Origin: Ancylostoma caninum
Lineage: Eukaryota > Nematoda > Chromadorea > Rhabditida > Ancylostomatidae
Length of the DNA stretch: 64,000 nt
Direction of reading: 5' to 3'
Assembly: GCA_037903475.1 (NCBI GenBank)
Contig: JBAJFG010000070.1
Coordinates: 653,802 to 717,801 of the forward strand
Under the pieces are notes generated by a model. It was not told the origin of the DNA. It saw only the letters and a program-made list of their open reading frames with translations, and searched no databases. The position numbers and the translations under genes are program-made. Shown here piece by piece: positions 51,351-61,607 of the stretch (position 1 is its first letter; every line of letters begins with the position of its first letter).

Positions 51351-52900
51351 CAGTAGCGAGCAAAAAGATTGCAATTTTTGGTTTTTCGTCTGTAACTCTG
51401 TTCAAAGCGGAGTATGGAGGTCCAAATTTTTAAGGGAGTTGTGAATACTCATGCGAGACAGGAAAGAGTTAGAGCCTGCCCATTTCACTGTTTTCCTGTT
51501 TTTTAAGAAAAATTTATTTCGCAGAAGTCGAAATCTGTGATTTGGCACCATCGACAATGTCTCGTGAAATGACGTCTATCGTTGGTATCTGACCACGCTT
51601 TGGTTCCTTGATGCAGAATCAAGCCGTATACGCTAGGAAATATGCATCGGTACACCACTGGTTGACATCCTCAAAGTCCACTTGAGGTTGCTTCAGCAGT
51701 GATCCTCTATGAATGTATCTGTCAGCCTTGCTCCTTCTATCAGCTCTGTTTAGAAGGGAAAGGCACTGCTGACGCTTCCACAAGTTTAGTTACGAGTAAT
51801 CGGTTTTAATGCGGTTCATTACTCTCTCGGAACTCCGGAATATTGTTGCTGATTTCAGTGCACCCAATTGTGCACATCACGGAAAATAAATTTTGGAATT
51901 TTTTCTGTCTCTGAGGGCAGGATGCCTCAACGATCCCATTAGTGATAAAGATGCTCAAGGGTTCCTAGAATATTGCCGCGTCCACTTGGATACATGCCGC
52001 CTTGGATTTGATGAGGTAGGTCCTACAAAGGTGCAATGAAATATACGAGAAGCCACCGAAGCGGGATACTGTAACTTGGCACTTTGCAGATTGGCTAATT
52101 TATTTGGATTAAGTAAACTAAACGAGACATTTCCAGAGCGAAAGGCTCCAGATCAACTGAGATAGTTCGTGTGCGGAGCAAGGGGGCACGTGCACTCGTC
52201 TTAGTGATCGGCACTGCTCACTTTGAGTAGTCCTCTTCCGATAAATGCGGGGCGGCCTTGACCGCCATGTACACGGCAATATTCTAGGAACCCTTGAGCA
52301 TCTTTATCACTAATGGGATCGTTGAGGCATCTTGCCCCCAGAGACAGAAAAAATTCCAAAACTTATTTTCGTGATGTGCACAATTGGGTGCACTGAAATC
52401 AGCAACAATATTCCGGAGTTCCGAGAGAGTAATGAACTGCATTAAAACCGATTACTCGTAACTAAACTTGTGGAAGCGTCAGCAGTACCTTTCCCTTCTA
52501 AACAGAGCTGATAGAAGGAGCAAGGCTGACAGATACATTCATAGAGGATCACTGCTGAAGCAACCTCAAGTGGACTTTGAGGATGTCAACCAGTGGTGTA
52601 CCGATGCATATTTCCTAGCGTATACGGCTTGATTCTGCATCAAGGAACCAAAGCGTGGTCAGATACCAACGATAGACGTCATTTCACGAGACATTGTCGA
52701 TGGTGCCAAATCACAGATTTCGACTTCTGCGAAATAAATTTTTCTTAAAAAACAGGAAAACAGTGAAATGGGCAGGCTCTAACTTTTTCCTGTCTCGCAT
52801 GAGTATTCACAACTCCCTTAAAAATTTGGACCTCCATACTCTGCTTTGAACAAAGTTACAGACGAAAAACCAAAAGTTGCAATCTTTTTGCTCGCTACTG
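51351..52900. mobile_element. Tc1-like foldback transposon with ~630-bp inverted arms
   Basis: The termini read CAGTAGCGAGCAAAAAGATT, close in form to Tc1 ends (CAGT...GCCAAAAAGAT), and are flanked by TA inside TA-rich DNA. The arms 51351-51982 and about 52270-52900 are inverted copies with only scattered differences. The spacer (51983-52269) is unique. No transposase is recognisable. In the right arm a partly open frame reads YLSLLNRADRRSKADRYI and DVISRDIVDGAKSQIS, broken by stops and of unknown origin. The very long arms and the absence of a transposase make it a non-autonomous foldback derivative. High arm identity suggests youth or gene conversion. Confidence 0.88.
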
Positions 52901-52927
52901 TATATATATATATATATATATATATAT
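52901..52927. repeat. (TA)n microsatellite
   Basis: A pure TA tract between the Tc1-like foldback and the first hAT MITE. With the tracts at 53189-53208 and 53495-53534 it was probably one TA tract, split by insertions. Confidence 0.9.
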
Positions 52928-53188
52928 CAGTGGCGGACGCAGAAAGTGGGCGGGAGGGGGGGCGTGGGAAGAAAAGTGGGGTCTCCGCCGTTTTGGGGAC
53001 CCAGACGGAAAATAAAATTAATAATAATATTAATTATAATAATAAACAATAAATAAAAAATATATTAAAAATAATAATAAAAATAAACAATTAAAAATAA
53101 ACTAACACAAGATTTTTATTTGTATTGTAAAGTAATTTCGAAAATTTGGCGACCCATTCTCGGGGCGGCCCCCCTGCGTCCGCCACTG
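52928..53188 (+). mobile_element. hAT-type MITE, copy in (TA)n (261 bp)
   Basis: It begins CAGTGGCGGACGCAGAAAGT and ends CCTGCGTCCGCCACTG. It lies in a TA tract, so its 8-bp target duplication would be TATATATA and cannot be told from the repeat. The inside holds a G-rich block, an A/T-rich centre and no gene. Confidence 0.88.
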
Positions 53189-53208
53189 ATATATATATAT
53201 ATATATAT
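53189..53208. repeat. (TA)n microsatellite
   Basis: A short TA tract separating the two inverted hAT MITEs. Confidence 0.9.
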
Positions 53209-53491
53209 CAGTGGCGGACGCAGGGGGGGGGGGGGGGGGGGGGCGCGCGCCCCCCCCCCCGAGAATGGGTCGCCAAATTTTCGAAATTACTTTACAATAC
53301 AAATAAAAATCTTATGTTAGTTTATTTTTAATTGTTTATTTTTATTATTATTTTTAATATATTTTTTATTTATTGTTTATTATTATAATTAATATTATTA
53401 TTAATTTTATTTTCCGTCTGGGTCCCCAAAACGGCGGAGACCCCACTTTTCTTCCCACGCCCCCCCTCCCGCCCACTTTCTGCGTCCGCCA

Positions 53492-53494
<3 letters not shown>
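53209..53494 (-). mobile_element. hAT-type MITE, inverted copy (286 bp)
   Basis: It is nearly identical to the MITE at 52928-53188 but in opposite orientation. It is about 25 bp longer because the G/C homopolymer near its left end is expanded to over 20 G followed by GCGCGCGC and C runs. The pair could form a hairpin of about 260 bp per arm. Confidence 0.9.

Positions 53495-53534
<40 letters not shown>
53495..53534. repeat. (TA)n microsatellite
   Basis: The TA tract directly abuts the truncated 5' side of the Penelope-like element. Confidence 0.9.
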
Positions 53535-53538
<4 letters not shown>

Positions 53539-55955
53539 TACGTTGATAATGATGGAGTGACTAAGCAAAGATTGAGGGAAAGAGAATTATTTTGGATCAA
53601 ATTAATGATCACTGCTTTTCCTTTTGGTTATAATGACCAAACTAAAGGATGTGGCAATATCTTGGATAATCTAAACCCTATGGAAGAAAGTTCACATCCA
53701 TATTTTTGCTTTCCTCTTCCAATTAAGAGACCTAGGGGTGGGAAAAGGAGATCTAGGAAAGGTAATCAGTGTAGGAATCGTACAGAAGACATAATAGATT
53801 ATATAGATACAATTGATGGTAATGATCTCTACAGATATTTTAGGTCACTGAACAAATTTGATATTAATAGAGTAATTGATATTACGTTTGATCCTCTTTT
53901 CCAAAGCAACACCGCCTTAAAAAGTAAAATCTATGGACTTTTGGCTTCTCCCTTTTGAAGAAGAAAAACACATGACATGAAGGACAAAGAACTAGTCTCC
54001 ATCAGTATTACTTACATTGGGAATATAATGAGTAAGTTGAATCTCAATAAAATTATAAACAGTAATGAGTTGAGAACTAGAGTTAAACAGCATATCAACG
54101 ATGAGGACGTCCTCAACAGAATAAGATTTAGAATATGTTATAAAACCGAATTACCAATTTCACTAACACTATGCAACTACAATAAATTTTTGCGTAAACT
54201 CGACAAAAATAAAATAGAAACGATAAGAAATGCGACATGCATATGTGCTGACTATAAGGACTACATCAATGTAAATCTAAACCATGTATGTACTGGAGAT
54301 TTAACCATAGTAAGGAATGATAAGCCAAGAAGATTGTTTGCAAAAGGAACCAAATTCAGAAGGGTTAGGCGGATAACCAAAAGTGAAGTTCTGCAGGAAG
54401 TCAATCTGCTTACGGATACTATGGCTGGAAAACTTAGTAGAGTAACTAAAACTAATGTTAGATTCAAGACAGTAATAAGGAACATTATCAGTAGATATAT
54501 ACTGGATCGCATAAAATATAGACTATACAATTTATTCGACAATGCTGAAGTAGAGAAGTATTAATATGATGAAAGAGAACTTGCGATGTTACACAGATGC
54601 TTCATTATAACACCGGTGGATAAAGCGGCGTCTAACTTTAGCTTTACTTGTAAAAAACTCTGGCTTAGCCATGCTAGAACGAGAATCAGAACAAGCGGAT
54701 TCGGGCGGAAGAACTTATGAATTAACAAATCTCACAGAAGAAGAGGTACAGGCATCCCATCTTAGAATTATTAAGCGACCGAATATTAATACTAAGGAAT
54801 TATTTACAGACATACCAAGAATCTACGGGATACCTAAAATGCATAAAAATCCTACTTAATTTAGGTACATAACGGGGGCAAAACATAGCACACTTAAACC
54901 CTTAACTAATCTTCAGCAACGCATCCTATCGCACATTAAGAAACATTTCATAAATTACTGTAAAGTCATATACAAGAGGGTGGGAATCAAACATTTTTGG
55001 GCTATTGACAACAGTATTGGAGTAATTAGAGAATTAATGTCTATGGAAACAGAAGTGGAAGTGTACTTGGCGGACTTCACTAGTCTGTTCATAGTCTTCG
55101 TCTCTAGTGTAGTAAAATGTAACATGAAGAAAATTATCTCCTTATGCATGAAAGATTTTAAATTCATCAGAGTATATGGTGACAAAGTGAAGTATGCAGA
55201 AGTGGATTCAGGTAATACTTCTGACTATTACGGGAAGGAAGATATTTTCTACATGATATGTAGATTCTCTACTAGACTCAAGCTTCATTTACTATGGAGG
55301 TAGTATCTATAGACAGGTTAGGGGTATCCCTCAAGGAACATCATGTAGTGCACAGATAGCGGATTTAACGCTGGCATATATGGAATACGAGTTCATTGAA
55401 AACAAAGTATCGAACACAAGGGTTAATAATTCACTAAGATTCTCCAACTATACGTTCAGATATATAGATGATATCCTGCACAAAGCAAAGAAGTTTGAGG
55501 AGAGTTTAGCAGAAATTTACAGCACAGCTTTAAAGATTGAGAAGACCAATATCTCAACTAAAACAATCACATTCTTAGATGTCGAAATTATGGTAACGGG
55601 TAGGTCGATAAGAATTAAACTTTATAACAAGACAGATAACTATGACTTTGAAGTTATTAGATATCCTAATTTTGTTTCTAATATTTCGCCTAACATCATA
55701 GTTAATACATTTTCAGCTGAGCTGATTAGGATATATAGAGCCTGTAGCATGTGGGAAGACTTCAAGTTTAGGTCGGAAGAGTTATGCGTGACTAATATGC
55801 ATAATGGCTGGAGTATTCCTAATATCATCAACACGTTATATCGAACAGTAGCTGCTAAACCTTTCATGCTAGGAAAATATGGGTTTGAATTGGCATTTGC
55901 TATGAAATATTTATCGGTTACATATACCAGCGAAACAACGAGATTGCAAAGATAA
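53535..55955 (+). pseudogene. Penelope-like retroelement with N-terminal GIY-YIG-like end (Naiad-type order), broken
   Basis: The element would encode an endonuclease plus a reverse transcriptase. At its very start (53563-53640) the frame reads RLRERELFWIKLMITAFPFG, the C-terminal half of a GIY-YIG-like domain; the front half is lost into the TA tract. Next come CICADYKDYINV and NHVCTGDLTIVRN (54230-54318), a Cys/His-containing block followed by KGTKFRR. The RT follows: FIITPVDKA (54602), PKMHKNPT and FRYITGAKH (54835-54890), VYLADFTSLF (55060), VRGIPQGTS (55318) and RYIDDIL (55458, the YxDD box). Standard Penelope elements carry GIY-YIG after the RT; here the remnant precedes it, as described for Naiad-type elements. 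Lesions seen are a TGA at 53956-53958, a TAA at 54562-54564, frameshifts near 54655 and 55285, and a TAA at 54857-54859. It is not functional. Confidence 0.8.
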
Positions 55956-56321
55956 CGATAACAATTGTTAACAATAATACTACTGTGGGGTTTGGGGGAA
56001 GGGATGGCGCTCATGGCAGGGAAGAGCAGCAGCCGCCCAACGCTGCAAACCAAGAGAGAATTGAGGCTCCGGATACCAGCTTAGTAGGTCCGTCAACCCT
56101 GCCAGGCCCCACAAATGATCCGATGGAGTCACGGTCTGCGAGGACTATGTGGGCGATAAACACATGAAGATGTAAGAGCCAGATTGGAGATATTGAGAGC
56201 ACACTTCACTGAAAAGCAATAACATTCAAGATGCATCATGCCAGATCTTGACAGAAAGAATACTCACCATATTTTTATCCCGGAATTTCACCTTCAATCA
56301 TCTGTATGACCCCTAGCATAG

Positions 56322-59168
56322 CTAAAACAATCCTTCTTGAAGCAGCCTATCCCTAACCTTATTATGGAATGATCGCGTTGTTGAGGAATTGATGGTATGA
56401 TTCGGAAGGCCATTCCACAATGTGATTACCCTCTGCACGAATGAGCTACTGTGCTTACTCGAGAAGGATTTTCCTCTCAATATTCTAAAACTATGTCCTC
56501 TTGTGATGCCTATTTTATTGGATTTTCGAAATAGTTGCTCGAAATCCAGTTTAACTTCGCCCCAAGCGCACTTGAAGACAAAATCGTAATCCATTAATTT
56601 CCTTCTCAATTCTAATGAGTCCGCATTGAGGTAACGAAGTCTTTCTTTGTATGCCAAACGGAAGATGCCAGCTCGAGCAAAAATCCTTTCCGTGAACTTC
56701 TTTTGCACATTTTCGATCAGTTGAACTGAACTACGAGAGCTAGGAGACCAAATCATTGAGCAGTACTCTAAAAGAGGACGAACCATTGTACAGAATAGGC
56801 GGAATAAGACTTTGATTTTTCTCGTAACGAACGCTCTTAGAATAAAATTCGCCCTACAGTTAGCAAGACGGACAATGCCAGTTATGTATTCATCAAACGA
56901 TAAGTTGTCGGTATAAAATATACCCAGATCTCTAACCTTTCTGTTTACGCTAATATCCTGTCCTTCTATGGAAAATTTCGATAGGTGAGTGGGTCGCTTA
57001 CCCAAACAGAGCACCGAAGTTTTCTCTTGCGAGATGGTAAGCCCCCAAGATCTTGACCATTCTGCAAGAGCATCTAGCCCTAACTGTAGGAGAGTAGCCT
57101 GTTCAATGCAAAAAAGCTTTACGTCATCCGCAAACATGGAACATTGTAAGCCCTCAGGAAGGCATTTTGGCAAATCGTTAATGTATAGCAAAAACATCAA
57201 GGGCCCTAAACAAGTGCCTTGAGGGACACCGCTAAACGTACTGTAAACATCAGATTGGGCGCCGTTTACAACTACAACCTGCTTGCGGTCGGAAAGGAAA
57301 CTCTCAATAAATTTGAGTAGTCTTCCAGAAATGCCAAAATGTCTTAGCTTAGTGAATAACTTGGCTAAAGGTACAGAATCAAAAGCTTTTTTGAAATCAA
57401 TAAACGCTACATACACTTTTCGCTTAGCATCGATTGCTCTGACCCATTGCGGTATTGCTGAAAGCAGTGCCGTGGCGGTAGATTTTTTGGGGAGAAATCC
57501 ATGTTGGTTTTCCGAAATAAGGTTGTTTTGCAAGAGATATTCCCTCATCTTTATGCATACTATCCTCTCCATGACTTTACTAATTGACGATGTGAGGCAA
57601 ATAGGTCTATAATTCTTGACGTCAGATCTGGGTCCCTTTTTGTGAATTGGCTTGACCCACCCTAATCTCCAGACTTCTGGAACTTCACCGCTTAGCAAGA
57701 TTCGGTTAAAGAGGTACGTCAATGCAGGGGTTAGACCAATTGCACACTTTTTAAGGAAGATGTAAGGCAAGGAATCAGGTGATGTGGAACATCGCAGGGG
57801 AAGGCAGTTGAGAGCGCGATACACGTTGTCACAATTGATGTCGACCCAATCTAGCCTTGGCTCTCCAACTCTGATATCAGCTAATGTTGGCGTGGATTTT
57901 TTACTGTAGAAAGATTTGAAGTAGTTGGCAAATTCGTGGGCTTTTTGTATGTCAGAAGTGCAGAGTTCCCCATCAGAGGTAAAAATGGTGCTCATTTTTG
58001 GTGATTCTTTTAGACGGGTACTGCAATACTTCCAGAAACGTTTCGGATTCTTGGAATTAGCTATTTGTTCTTCATGCAGAAGTTGGAGCTGGCGCAATTT
58101 CTTGTGAAGAATCAAGGATGTCCGCTTAAAAGATATGCTGTTGCAGCCACCTCTTTGGTAGTACTTTGACAATTTAGCTTTTAGAATCGAAATTTGGCGA
58201 GGCTGACGAAAATGATAGTACATATCACTTTTGTGGTACTGGGGAATGAATTCGGAGATCAAACGTTTGCAGTAATCAAGGAAAATTGAGTAGCTCTGAT
58301 CAACGCTACTGACATTCTCGAAAACAAGCCTCCAATCAACTTCCAGTAAGTGATGACAAATTGAATCATAGTCACCTTTAGCAAAGTTGTAGAGAGTTCT
58401 GCTACTAGCTGCCGGACTTTTGAAGGACAAGGAAAATTGAACCGATGCGTGGTCGGACGTTGAAAAAGGGGGTGTAATGGTAACATTCTTAATGATACTC
58501 GAGTTATTACTCAGAACCAGATCTAACATGTTGCGCCCGTGGGTGGGATGATGGACTAGTTGCTCGAAACTATTGGAGAAAACAAATTCTATGAACATTT
58601 TACTCTGATTGCTGCAGCCGTAGTTACAGAATCCATGAGGCAGATTCTGCCAAGGTATTTCAGGGAAGTTGAAATCTCCAAGGATGATCATTGGTGTATT
58701 CCTTTGAGAAAGGATATCCAGATAAGACAAGAATTGGGCAGTGCTATCTGAACAACATGATGGACTTCTGTAACACAGCACCACAACAACAGGCGACTCT
58801 GGGAACGTGAGGTGGATTGCCACGTGCTGCAGATAGGGCGAGAAGCTGGAGGATGACAGAAGATAAGATGGGATCTCATTTCTAATTAGGGCGAGTACAC
58901 CGCCACCAGTTATGTGGCCCTCTCTATCACAGCGATACAATTGATAGGGAAAGCCGGCACTAATTGTGGAGTCGTGGATCAGCTCCGGATTACACCAGGA
59001 TTCGGCTACGAAGACCCCACGGAGGTTACTGCAGAGGACATTGCTTAATTCAGGTAGCTTATTATTTATGGAGCGGGCGTTAAACAAGAAAAAACGATCG
59101 GATGACTCAATATCAACGGTGGGTACTCTTCCGTCAAAGTGATTACATCTAATTGAATTCCCGTTGCC
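56322..59168 (-). CDS. CR1-like LINE ORF2: endonuclease + reverse transcriptase, intact
   Basis: The protein nicks target DNA and copies the element RNA. Counting from 59087, about 921 residues are open. The apurinic-type endonuclease (1-225) has ILGDFNFPEIPW near 136-146 and STSDHASVQF near 210-218. The RT (about 470-760) has KPIHKKGPRSDVKNYRPICL, AFIDFKKAFDSVP near 561-573, SGVPQGTCLGPLMFLLYIND near 619-638 and MFADDVKLF near 651-659 with the catalytic Asp pair. No stop or frameshift is visible. The frame is also open upstream to 59168, starting directly after the TAG that ends ORF1 and in the same frame, with no ATG in between or at its apparent start (LFNARSINNK, where the L is TTG). Expression therefore needs readthrough, reinitiation at a non-AUG, or loss of a one-base UAG mutation. 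Confidence 0.92.
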   Translation of the reverse strand, partial: GNGNSIRCNHFDGRVPTVDIESSDRFFLFNARSINNKLPELSNVLCSNLRGVFVAESWCNPELIHDSTISAGFPYQLYRCDREGHITGGGVLALIRNEIPSYLLSSSSFSPYLQHVAIHLTFPESPVVVVLCYRSPSCCSDSTAQFLSYLDILSQRNTPMIILGDFNFPEIPWQNLPHGFCNYGCSNQSKMFIEFVFSNSFEQLVHHPTHGRNMLDLVLSNNSSIIKNVTITPPFSTSDHASVQFSLSFKSPAASSRTLYNFAKGDYDSICHHLLEVDWRLVFENVSSVDQSYSIFLDYCKRLISEFIPQYHKSDMYYHFRQPRQISILKAKLSKYYQRGGCNSISFKRTSLILHKKLRQLQLLHEEQIANSKNPKRFWKYCSTRLKESPKMSTIFTSDGELCTSDIQKAHEFANYFKSFYSKKSTPTLADIRVGEPRLDWVDINCDNVYRALNCLPLRCSTSPDSLPYIFLKKCAIGLTPALTYLFNRILLSGEVPEVWRLGWVKPIHKKGPRSDVKNYRPICLTSSISKVMERIVCIKMREYLLQNNLISENQHGFLPKKSTATALLSAIPQWVRAIDAKRKVYVAFIDFKKAFDSVPLAKLFTKLRHFGISGRLLKFIESFLSDRKQVVVVNGAQSDVYSTFSGVPQGTCLGPLMFLLYINDLPKCLPEGLQCSMFADDVKLFCIEQATLLQLGLDALAEWSRSWGLTISQEKTSVLCLGKRPTHLSKFSIEGQDISVNRKVRDLGIFYTDNLSFDEYITGIVRLANCRANFILRAFVTRKIKVLFRLFCTMVRPLLEYCSMIWSPSSRSSVQLIENVQKKFTERIFARAGIFRLAYKERLRYLNADSLELRRKLMDYDFVFKCAWGEVKLDFEQLFRKSNKIGITRGHSFRILRGKSFSSKHSSSFVQRVITLWNGLPNHTINSSTTRSFHNKVRDRLLQEGLF

Positions 59169-61433
59169 CTATAGGGAGACAGTTGGACTTACGAGAGGGT
59201 TTGCGGACTGTTGCGATGTTGAGGATGATGTTGCAGCCCTTGAGCAAGTAGGTTGACTAGGCGTTCTATCTGATGAAGCGTACGACACATTGTAAGCGGA
59301 CTGAGATAGCTGCTTAGTTCCTAGATACTCCGGCAATTCGCGCGGGTTCTTAAGCTTATGTAATCGAAGGTCTCGCACCACGTACTGTAGCCTACCTGCC
59401 TGTAAGTTCAGCTCACTTGCTTCTTTGCGAAGGGATCGGTCCAACCTTAACTCTTCAGGTGTGTAGTCCCGACGGGCATATGAATGGACGAACTCCTTCT
59501 CAGACACTCGAACCGTGCGAGCGCTCTGCAATGACCGTCCGAGCGTTCCTCGCCAGCGCGGGTGGTACGGTCTCAGATATGAAACCGTGCGAGCGCTCAG
59601 CAATGATCGTCCGAGCGCTTAGCAATGACCGTCCGAGCGCTCAGCAATGACCGTCTGAGCGCTCCCCGTTAGCGCTTCTGGTACGTTCATTGAAGAGCGC
59701 TCGCACGGTCATTGCTGAGTGCTCGTACGGTTTTCCATGCTCCTCGAGTCACTGCTTTGGATCGGTCATGCACGAAACGAGAACTATTTGCGACTCGTGA
59801 AACACGGTAAATCTCATAAGCGCTCCCCCATCCGCTACCAGCGACCTGCAGAGAATTTATGGCCCGCACTCGGCGTGCGCTCGGACGGTGCGAGAATGAA
59901 TATAAATGCATCTTACTCACTTTTCTTCTTTTTTTCTCTTATTTCTTCCAATTCCTCATAAACCATTTCCCTCGAATGCCACAGCCTTATGACAGTGTGA
60001 AACGGATGAGCCATGCGCGAAATAACACAGGCTCGATCAGTCTGCTGTGAGAGGTCCGATAAGCTGATAAGCTGAGACGCACCTCAGCCCTTCATCACAT
60101 CCGATGGTGTCCAGGCAGGGAACCTTCACCTATATCGATGAGGGTAAGTCGGGTCCGGGACGTAGTCCCAGACTTAAAGATGGATTTAGCAAGATGCATT
60201 TCAAGTCTTGCAAAGCAGGGTTTACATATAGCGTGCAATTGTGGCTCGAATTCTTCACTGAGCAAAATCACTCCGAGAATAGCAGCTGATACTTCCAGAG
60301 ATAAGTCTTCCCAAAATCGGTGGAATTTTGCCACAATCAAAACGTAGAAATAAGGGTGTTATGTCCGATTGAAAAAATAGATGTTGCGCAGATGACAGCT
60401 GGACCTAGAATGAATTTCTGAGGAGAATCATATATAATACTTGATACTTTGTTCACTCCCAACTACAGCCCCGAGGTGAGAAGTTAAGTAAGAAGTGATA
60501 AAAGAAGGCAAATTCATTAACAAAGCAAAAACAGGTTAGAATTGCACAAAGGGAACCATAAATGGAAAACCCATCTTCGTAGCTGCTGTCGTTGATTGGA
60601 CTCAAAGCAGGCCTGTCCGATAAGCCACCGATCTCAGAAATGAATAAAAGAAATAGTACATTCCACTACTCCCGTATCATTTGCAAGAAGTGGGTCGTGA
60701 ATTCGGAGCGCTCGCACGGTGAGAGGCTCCGCCCACAAAATTAGGTGCAGCGCTCGCACGGTGAGAGGCCCCGCCCATAAATTTGGGTGCAGCGCTCGCA
60801 CGGTCAGCCCTGAATTCGGAGCGCTCGCACGGTTCAAGTGTCTGAGTTGGTGAGACTCTGGCGGCCCTGTTTCATGTGATGAAGCAACCTGTCCTTCAGA
60901 GTTTGATTTGGCAATTCAATTTTAATTATCCTGCCGCGGGCGTTCACACCCCTCGGTTGCTCCCTGGGAAATCGATGAGCGGTGATGCGTCCTTCGGAAA
61001 ACTCTTTGATCAACTCATAGTCCCCGCTCGTCTCTACCACTTCTTTTAGCGCTTGGTAATCGAACTTTTTAGTTGAAGCTTCATCTTTCTGCTCACCGAC
61101 GCCCACCCAAGTTATTCTCCTGAGTTTTTCTTCGATTTTTCCTTCGTCGGCTCTAACCTTCACAACCGTAGAGTAGAGGGCGTTTCGGTCGATGGCGGGA
61201 GTGTTGCTCATCCTGGATAAATCTGCCTCCACGGCGGCAAGACGCTCCAAAAGCAATTGCTGTGTAGTTTCGATCTGAGATATTTTGGCAAATACCTTTT
61301 CAAAGGACGAAGACAATGCCTCCTGGATGCGGTTTGCGCACTCTTCGTACTTATCGATAAGTTTCGCAGCCCAAAGAGGTATCTGCTGGCTCAGAAGTTC
61401 GTCGCTATTATTCCGTTTGCTCGCCCGGACCAT
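59169..61433 (-). pseudogene. CR1-like LINE ORF1, split by a transposon insertion
   Basis: The 5' part runs 61433 to about 60846: MVRASKRNNSDELL, a predicted coiled-coil stretch (SSSFEKVFAKISQIETTQQL, LLERLAAVEADLSR), then RITWVGVGE, ITAHRFPREQPRG and LKDRLLHHMKQGRQSLTNS. The 3' part resumes at about 59499 with EKEFVHSYARRDYTPEELRL, AGRLQYVVRDLRL and LKNPRELPEYL and ends with TAG at 59171-59169. Removing the insertion at its 5-bp duplication joins ...TNS to EKEFVHS... in frame. Coiled coil followed by a nucleic-acid-binding-like region is typical for LINE ORF1 proteins, which coat the RNA. An upstream in-frame start at 61607 is possible but lies in what looks like leader. Confidence 0.82.
59505..60840. 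mobile_element. Unclassified DNA transposon (1336 bp) with CAC ends and subterminal 14-bp motif array
   Basis: The ends are CACTCGAACCGTGCGAGCGC on the left and, inverted, CACTTGAACCGTGCGAGCGC on the right. It is flanked by TCAGA (59500-59504) and TCTGA (60841-60845), a 5-bp duplication with one mismatch. The motif ACCGTGCGAGCGCT, with one-base variants, recurs about 8 times in the left 350 bp in both orientations and 4 times in the right 135 bp. The middle has no coding region. CAC termini with a 5-bp target site are reminiscent of Transib; CACT(A/G)-type ends with subterminal repeats are reminiscent of CMC/EnSpm. I cannot decide between them. Confidence 0.82.
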
Positions 61434-61607
61434 GACTAAAGCGTCGATGAAACGATCTAGAAGAGAGGAGGGATAACAAACAGTAAACGTTAGAGAAAGG
61501 AAAGAACTCAGTGGATATTGGGAGCTGCGGAGAATCGGCCGCACACGAGGCACCGGATAGGTCGAATGGCACCGGATAGGTCGAATGGCTATTCTTCTAT
61601 TAACCAA

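Larger units (their letters stand above)
55956..61607 (-). mobile_element. CR1-like non-LTR retrotransposon (ORF1 + ORF2), with an inserted DNA transposon
   Basis: The element reads leftward: a leader near 61.6 kb, ORF1, ORF2, then about 350 bp of 3' sequence. The 3' end appears to be at about 55956-55985, where the minus strand reads TTGTTATCGTTATC, a short repeat tail like those of CR1-group elements. It meets the Penelope-like element tail to tail there. ORF2 is intact and ORF1 would be too but for the insertion at 59505-60840, so the family was probably active recently. The outer 5' border is uncertain. A 19-bp direct repeat (GGCACCGGATAGGTCGAAT) occurs twice at about 61550-61588, within the presumed leader. 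Confidence 0.85.
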
